From contig CM067298.1 of the NCBI GenBank assembly GCA_034231615.1, positions 36,710,127-36,774,126 of the forward strand: a stretch of 64,000 bases of DNA, in the 5' to 3' direction. Source of the stretch: Meghimatium bilineatum (taxonomy: Eukaryota > Mollusca > Gastropoda > Stylommatophora > Philomycidae). The position numbers were made by a program, and so were the translations under genes. Under the pieces are notes generated by a model that had not been told where the DNA came from, did not search any database, and saw nothing but the letters and a program-made list of their open reading frames with translations. Shown here in pieces: positions 38,601 through 47,600 of this stretch (its first letter is position 1; each line of letters begins with the position of its first letter).

Positions 38601-41600
38601 TATGATGCAGAAATCCAGGCAATTAGTGTGGCAGCTAAGAAACTGCTGAACTCCAACTCTGGCCTACAGCCTGTGGTATTCCTGACAGATGCAAGGTCAG
38701 TGCTTCAAGCTATCCAGTCTGGAAAACTAACAGACTTGAAAAAACTACTTAGCGAATTGTCTTACCAGTATAGGGTAACCATGCAGTGGATACCCTCTCA
38801 CTGTGAAATACCAGGAAATGAAAAAGCAGACCAACTGGCTAAGGAAAGTGCTGCCGAAGACCAACCAGATATATCAATCACCTACCATAAGAAAAAAACA
38901 GATGATCAAGTCAATAAGAAAGCCACAAACACCAACACAAGATGACTATCACATTATAAACTGATCAGAACAAGTTATAATTATACGTCTCAGAACAGGA
39001 CACAACCGTCTCCGCAGTCACATGTATACAAAGTTCAAGATTGGCAACACGGCCATGTGTACATGTGGACAGGCAGCACAGAGTGCCAAACATATACTTC
39101 AAGAGTGTTCTGAGCATGAAACGCTGAGGCAGACATATTGGCCAGAGGAAACAACACTGGAATCAAAGCTCTATGGGACACTGTATGAACTACAGAGGAC
39201 AGTGAGTTTTATTAAGGAGACAGAATTACAGATATAGACATGTTTCAAGTGAACGAAAGAAGAAGAAGAAGAAATTATGTTTCTAGAGTAATAATACTAT
39301 AAATAACGTGAAATTGTATTGTATTATAGAATTAAGTTAACGCAGAAGAAATGAGTGCGGTATTCAAATATGACATGGAGATCTAACATTGCTTATCATT
39401 GAGCATAATAAGTTGACATTACAATTGTACCTGCTTACTCAGACGGTCACCGAAGAAAACAGTGTAATGTAATTTTTGGATATATCCTTTATTTATTTAA
39501 ACCCTGAGGTCGTGTTGACTTGTATACAAGAACGGCGACCTCCACTATGTTTTGATAGTTGTAAATCTCTGATATAACCAAATTGGACGTTCAACCGCGG
39601 TTGAAAGTGGCCTGCTTCATAATATGAGATATATTTTACATCACCAAAACCAAAGTCTTATAAGGCATGTCATAGAATTCATTGTAAACGGTATTTTCTA
39701 TAGTGATCTGGCATCTGTTTATTTGTTATTTGGTGTTAAATTAGGAATGCCAATTCTAGCAGGTATGTAGATTTGTGGTGGTATTGAAGAATCTAGATTT
39801 TGTATGTGATGTGTTTTCGGTTGGATTTATTAAGGTGGTGAGTTAGAATTAGGCTGTATTAAATCTAGAATAAGGAATTCCGGTGTGTGTTAAAATTTGA
39901 GAATAAGATATTCGGGTTAGGATTAAAATGTATTATTTGTAGAGTGAGCTATTAGGATGGCTAATACGTAACATATTTGTTGAAATATGTCTCATTCACA
40001 ATCCTGCCTTTTTAACTTTTTGTGTGTACACAATTACGCCATACTGTTGGCACGTGAAGTCATACTATATTTAGAGTGTATGTGTACATGTAATTAAGTC
40101 ATATTTAGCATAGGAAAGACATCTCCGATCATCACAGTAGGCAGTAACTAAAATTAAAAATGAGCCTCTTAATCAGTAAGCAAAGATCACTAGCATGTCT
40201 GCGATCGCCTTGCTAGTCTGTAAAAACATGTACGGATGTATACATTTGTTAAGAAGTTAATCTCACATGGGAATGTCCATACATTTACATATTTATTGGG
40301 ATAGTATGAGGTCTGAAACACTCTGGCATTTTTTGACTAGTGAGAGGTCGGGGAGCATTGCCACAATGGTAACGTCCAACAATGTTGCTTTTATAGACAA
40401 GTTACATTTCTTAAAATATATAGTATTTTCTAAAGTTATTATCTATAACAAGAAGAGTTGGCTGTCTCTATCCTTAGAGACTAAAAGTGATCCCGAAGTC
40501 ATGGTGAGCTTGGAATGTGCGGGTGGAAAGTGCAGATATCGAATAAACAGGATGGAGGGATGACATGGCATACAAGTAACAATTGTTCAACCAGTGTCTT
40601 CATTGCAGATTTAATGATTTATAGTTCTTAAATTTGAAGGTGCAATGTGTATCCTTATTTCAAGTCTTGAAAATTTTTGGGACAAGCTGTATCACTGTCA
40701 CGTGCCATGCATCTCGTTGGAGTGATTAACGATTTTGTCGCTACTCTCTACCTCAAAATATAATCGGTAGACGTTGGTTCAATGTCATGTTTGACCCACT
40801 GAGGGATGAAGAACTTGATATCCGCCTCATATCTCGTGCTTACAAGAGACTCAAGGAAAAAAACCTATGTTTACTTTAAACAGGGTTCAACAGGAAATAT
40901 GTTTTTATCACCAGCGGCACCTAGGTAGACTCAGCCTAAGGGAATGGGTACCAGATCTTCTGAGAAAGTAACTACTGCAGTTGTGAAGTCTACCCCATCA
41001 TTCTTTGGAATGACGGTGAGCAATGAAACAGGCGGACCTATAGATCGTATTCCCCAAATAGGGTAATCAATCAATCAATAAACCCATAACCCTTCAGGGT
41101 CGTAGGGGTACCACATTGGATGCTTCAGCACACAGAGTCCTCCAGCGAATTCTATCGTCAGCTATGCGGATGAGTGTGGAAATATCTAGCCCTGTCCATT
41201 CCTTGATGTTGTCTGTCCATGTCTTTATTTGTCCTCCTCTGATTCTTCCACCCTCGACAGTTCCCTGCAGTATTGTTTTTGACAAGGAATCGTGCCTGCA
41301 TACATGTCCGAACCATGCTAGTTTTCGTCGTTTCACTATTGAAAGCAATGGCGCCTGGACACCTGCACACATCTCTACTTTATTTCTTACGTACACATTG
41401 GTCTTATGTTCCCTATAGGAAATTCGTAGAATTCTTCTGTAGCATTTATACTCGAAAGCCTGTAATCTTCTCTCCATGTCCGCAGTGAGTGTCCAACTCT
41501 CACAACCATACAACACAACAGAAAGCACCAGCGACCTATACAGTTTGATTTTCACTCCAACACTGATGTTGCTTTTCCAAATCACAGTTAGCCTTGACAA

Positions 41601-44600
41601 TGACGCTAAAGCCATCTCCAGCCTTATTTTTAGTTCTGCTTTGCATTTACCATCGCTGCATATACTGGATCCGAGGTATTTGAAGGTATTCACCTCTTCA
41701 AGCTTGTGTCCATTCATCATGATATTAGTCTGATTTTCTGTGTCTCTGCTGTTTACCAAAATTTTGCTCTTATCTGAATTGATTTCCATTCCGTACTTGC
41801 TGGTAACTTTTTCTAACTTTGATGTTAATTCTTGCAATGATTGTTCTGACCCAGCTATAAGATCAATATCATCAGCGAAACGCAAGTTGCAAATAGGGCG
41901 ACCTCCGATCGATATAGACGTGTTGTAGTCATGCAATGTTTCTTGTATGATGTGCTCTAAGTATATGTTAAAAAGTACTGGGGACATTACGCATCCCTGT
42001 CGAACTCCCACAGTTGTTTTGAAGAACTCTCCAATTGTATTGTGTGACAAGACAGCACTATTTGCATTTTCGTACAGAGCTTCAATAATGTCTATAATTG
42101 TGGTGTCAAAATTAAATTTCCTTAGTATGTGCCACAGACCATCATGCCAAACACGATCAAAGGCCTTTGTAAAGTCAATGAAGTTGTGGTATAAATCACG
42201 TTGGTGTTGAATATGTTTTTCGATTAGTGTTCGGATGTTAAATATTTGTTCAACGGTGCTTCTGTTTGCTCTGAAGCCAGCTTGTTCTTCTGCAATTATT
42301 TCTTCCGACTTGTGTTTTATTCTGTTAAGTAGTATTTTGAGCATCACTTTACTGGGGTGTGTTATAAGGCTAATTGTTCTGTAATTTGTACACACTTTCA
42401 AATTTCCTTTCTTGGGAATTGGTATTATTAGTGATTGTGTCCACTCAGTGGGCCATTGTTTTGTATTCCATATATTTTGGCATATTTTGGTCATAATATT
42501 TACCACAGTAATGCCCCCGTATTTCAACAATTCTGCTGGAATGTTGTCTATACCAGGTGACTTCCCTCCTTTCAATGTTCGTATGGCCTCTTTTATTTCA
42601 TCTACTAGAATTTCTGCACTTCCTATTTCTCTGTTGTTTAGTTCAGAATTCTGTAATATCGTGTAGTCAGGATTACACTTGCAGTTATACAGCTCCTTGC
42701 AATACTCTGTCCATCTTTTCACTATATCTGTTGTTTCATTGAGTATCTTTCCGTGTTTGTCTTGTATTGTAGATATCGTTGGTCTATTTGGCTGTGTTAT
42801 CTTTCTTAGAGTGTCGTATGCTACCTTACTGTTTCCGCGCTTAATACCTTCATTGATGGTTTCGCATTTTTTCTCTAGCCACACTTCTTGTGCTTGTTTC
42901 ATTTTCCTTCTGATGTTTTTGTTTATTTTGCTATATTGCCCTGACATTTCAGGGGCCTCTTTCTTAATCTTTTTCATTTCTCTCCGTTCGTCACACAATT
43001 TTAGGATGTCATCTGTTACCCAAGGTTTGTGTGTTATTCTTCTTGTCCCTAGTATTTCTGTTGCTGATTCTAATAAAGTTCCTTTCATGGTTTCTGTGAG
43101 AGAATTAACATCTTCATTTACAAGGTTTAAAGCTGCAAATTTTCCTCCCACTGTTGCCTCAAATATCTCTGCTATTTCTGGATCTTTCAATTTTTCTAAA
43201 TTAAATCTTAATCGTGTGCATTTGTTTTGCGTATGATTCTTTTTCAGCTTAATTTTGATCGTCAATAGAACCATATCATGGTCACTACCGATGTCTGCTC
43301 CTGGAAAAGTTCTTGTTTGTGCTTTGTTTATGCTGGACTTGAATTTTCTCGGTGTAAGAATGAAATCAATTTGATTATGTATGTCTGCTTTTGGAGCATG
43401 CCACGTTGTTCTTCTGGAAAGCTTATGTGGGAATAATGTATTTGCAAGAGTAAATTTAAATTTATTGGCAAAATCCAATAGTCTTAGTCCTCGTTCATTC
43501 GTTTCTCCTGTTCCAAATTTCCCTACTGTACCGGCCCATTGATCATAAGCATCAGGTCCTACTTTTGCGTTCCAATCGCCTAGTACTATTAATAGATCTT
43601 TTTTGGGGATCTCCTTTATTGTGTCTTCTAGTGTTTCGTAAAATGCGTCTATTTCCTCTTCGTCATAATCGGCAGTTGGGGCATAAACTTGAATTATCGT
43701 GATATTTTTGGGTTTAGCTGCTACACGTATTGTTATAAGTCTGCTGTTTATAGGGGTGCAACTAATGATAGATTTAACTTTCTCTTTGTTTACAATAAAC
43801 CCCACTCCATGTTGGTGTTTTGTTTCATCTCCGCTATACCATATTTTGTGACCGTCATCCGTTGTTGTTTCACCAAATCCCGTCCACCTTACCTCTGCCA
43901 TGCCCATTATGTCCCATGTATACATGTTTAATTCGTGTGTAAGTTCGCTGACCTTTCCGCATGCGTATAGCGTGCGCACATTCCATGTGCCGATAACACA
44001 GTTTTCGGTGAGTTTAAGAGCTTTGTTCTGTATTCTCTGTGTGTGATTATCCATTGTAGTATTTCAGTGGGCAAAAGGTTTAGCTAGTGGTGCCCATCTC
44101 CTCTCCAGCTGTCCTTCTAATGTGGTTATATGGATGTGTTTTCTCTCTCCATCTCCATTGCACTTTTCTGATGTTGACGCTACATCACATTTGAACTTCG
44201 CGCTGAGCGCATCGCTACCATTTCACTAGGTCACAACCTTACTTCGTACGCATCCACATTAATACTTCTAAACTTGATAATACCTTCACTATGTTGTTAT
44301 CTTTTAATCCATTAACAAGTAACCTTCAAGATATTATCCCGAACTGACATATTTTCCACTGCACACTAATTCAATGAATATAATACATATCCCTGCTTCA
44401 CAGAATGAAAACACAACGCCATATTGTCGTGATGACGTCACAAATAGGGTAATACTCAAGGCTCAATAGTCTGAACATTGGGAATCATTACGTTACCGTT
44501 ACTTTGGATATATATACAGGCATGATTCCCTGTTAAAAGGATCTTGCAGAAAACAGTTGAAGTTGAGATGTTAAAATGCATGTTTAGCATTACGCTGATA

Positions 44601-47600
44601 CAGTCGCATACGTTAAAATGCATGTTTAGTATTACGCTGATACAGTCGCATACGTTAAAATGCATGACAGTCGCATACGTTAAAATGCATGTTTAGTATT
44701 ACGCTGATACAGTCGCATACGTTAAAATGCATTTCTAGCATTACGCTGATACAGTTGCATACGTTAAAATGCATTTCTAGCATTACGCTGATACAGTCGC
44801 ATACGTTGAAATGCATTTCTAGCATTACGATGATACAGTCGCATACGTTAAAATGCATGTTTAGTATTACATTGATTGTTAAAATGCATGTTTAGCATTA
44901 CATTGATTGTTAAAATGCATGTTTAGCATTACATTGATTGTTAAAATGCATGTTTAGCATTACATTGATTGTTAAAATGCATGTTTAGTATTACGTTGAT
45001 ACAGTCGAATATGTTGAAAAGTATTTCAATTGTTTGCGACGCTTAAGTTAATAGACAATTGAATAAGAACATGTTTAATATATTTTATGTTAGTTAATAT
45101 ATCTATTCTATTCTCTCTGTTTTCTCTGTAAAGATTTACAGGATTTTAATGCAAAATCAGTTTTCTTGCAAAGAAACGTTTGGTCACTTGATAGGCATTA
45201 ATGTTCACATCTCAGAATGTTGTTAACTCCTTCAATCAAACTTCATCTTGATCGATTTAAGGGGTTACCGATTTTGTTTTGCAAGTGTGTTTATTTGTAG
45301 TTTCGTATTTTAATGTGTGTGTTTATTTGCAGTTTCGTATTTAATGTGTGTGTTTATTTGTAGTTTCGTATTTTAATGTGTGTGTTTATTTGTAGTTTCG
45401 TATTTTAATGTGTGTGTTTATTTGTAGTTTCGTATTTTAATGAATGTGTTTATTTGTAGTCTCGTATTTTAATGTGTGTGTTTATTTGTAGTTTCGTATT
45501 TTAATGTGTGTGTTTATTTACAGTTTCGTATTTTAATGTGTCTGTTTATTTGTAGTTTCGTATTTTAATGCGTGTGTTTATTTGTAGTTTCGTATTTTAA
45601 TGCGTGTGTTTATTTGTAGTTTCGTATTTTAATGCGTGTGTTTATTTGTAGTTTCGTATTTTAATGTGAGCATGTTCAGGTGAGACCCTACAATTTGTTT
45701 AACAGAAAATGAAATTGATGTTATTCTAATAGGGCACAGGAGTAAATATCAGCAACGCAAACGGAGCATGCACGAAAATCCCAGCTAATGTGGCTGTTAG
45801 TCAACTAATCACTCAATGTTTGCCAGGTAAGTTAATCATATCATAGAAATCTAGATACATATACGAGAAACGCATCTACTAAAGAGGTATTTCCTTCGGC
45901 ATTTCTTGTGTTCTCTCAATAGTCACTAGTACAAGCAATAAAACAAGTACTTCTCATGGATAGTTTTTCACGCTGTTCTCATGAATTGTCGTTTGCCTTA
46001 AATATACGAAATTTCCGTCCTGATTTTTGGCTACGACACAAAGTATACGCAAAGTTATCAATCATCTATCGCATTAGTCAAGAGGAATGACGCTATTTAA
46101 GATCATAAGCAGAACTATTATGGAAAATTATTGTTCACAAATACTGTATGCAAATCCTGGCTATTTTTGGTAACAGCCGACTCTTCTTTCTGTGACGTTT
46201 CACAAAACCTTTTCATCTATGTTTTATATTTGAAAGTTCATGGTTATACTCACGTCATTATGACGATTTCGAATATGCCGGAACGGAATACGCACATAAC
46301 GCACATCATATGTATACCTACAGCCTAGCGTACTTTACTTTCCACAGTGGAACTCACACGACACACAGTGCTGGTTATAAGAGATCAAACGCAGAAAAGA
46401 AGAATATCTAAGCGATTTAGTACAATTTATACAACATACATTTTTTTTTACAAAAAAAAACTGATTTAAAAAAAAAATTAAAGGGCTGGTAGGGTTTAGA
46501 GGTTAAGAAAAATGATACATCTAACACATTCTGTTAATTCATGGTTAAGAAAAATGATATATCTAACACATTCTGTTAATTCATGGTTAAGAAGAAAACA
46601 GAGACTACAACAACTAAAACAAGAAGAACAGTGTAAATATCTTGAAAATTATCATAGTCACATATAATGGCAGATGGGAAAAAGAAGTTAAAAGGAGAAT
46701 AGGAATGGCTAAAAGTATTTTTAATGACATGAGGAAAATATTAACATCTAAACAATTACAAACAAGTTAAAATGAGAATTATAAAATACTACATCTATTC
46801 TATATTATTGTATGGCTCAGAAACATGGACAATAAACAATATGTGGATATATAGAAGAGTATGGAGAACATCATGGAAAGGCAAGAAAACAAAGGGGTTC
46901 TAGCAACACATGAATTAAAGGAAATAATAAAGATCAAGCGAATAAATATTTTGGACATTAAAAGAAATGACACCTTGTTGAAGATCTTACTTGAGGGCAC
47001 AGTCGATGGAAGCGAGCAATGGGTAGACAGAGATACAAGTGGGAAAGTAACATCACACGATGGACAGGTAACAGTCTTGCAGAGTGCACCACCAAAAAAC
47101 GACATTGGATATTGGGGGTATGTTGCAGGCAATCTTCTTTGCGGATACGGCACTTGTTGATGATGAACAGCAGAAACACAAACGAGCAGTCTGAAATCAT
47201 GACTAATGGATATTAGCTTGATGAGATGACTGCCTTTAAATACCTCTGATCTAGTATATGCAGCAATGGAAAATTCAAAATATAATTAAAATAAGGGTGG
47301 AGATGGCTATAGCTTCTATGTCAACCCTAAAATTGATTTGCGAAAAAGCATCAGTGGAAATCAAACTTTATAACTTGTTAGTACTTGCTCTTGTGTTTTA
47401 TGGTTGTGAGCGTTGGAAACATAACGGGGAAATCGAGAGACCACTACAGGATTTCGAATAAAAATGGTATGGATGAATTCTACGAATCTCCTATAGAGAG
47501 CATGAAACAAATGGGTACGTACGACATAAAATAGAGATGTATGCAGGTCGACAAGAACCATTGTTTTCAATAATGACACAACGAAAGTTAACATTGTTTG

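Larger units (their letters stand above)
41068..44440 (-). mobile_element. full-length RTE-type LINE (RTE-1), flanked by 13-bp target duplications
   Basis: The element is bounded by perfect copies of CAAATAGGGTAAT at 41055-41067 and 44441-44453. It has a 386-base 5' UTR, one ORF of 986 residues, and a short 3' tail of TTGA-type tetramers (reading TTTATTGATTGATTG on its own strand). The short 3' UTR, tetramer tail and single endonuclease-RT ORF are typical of the RTE clade. It lies antisense in intron 2 of the ependymin-related gene. Intact ORF and perfect duplications mean it is young and possibly still active. Truncated relatives lie at 1, 24300, 47165 and 49038. Confidence 0.9.

Noticed and set aside
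38115-38945. 276-codon RNase H protein as a host gene
   Set aside because: It lies inside a LINE-A copy bounded by target duplications and lacks its own start context.
42679-43236. 185-codon frame on the + strand
   Set aside because: Antisense shadow of the intact RTE ORF, as are the other + frames between 41116 and 43931.
44456-44895. Open frames with repeated HFNVCDCISV text
   Set aside because: Minisatellite translation only.
45287-45668. CRISPR-like appearance of the tandem arrays
   Set aside because: Units are contiguous, with no unique spacers, and the window is animal DNA.
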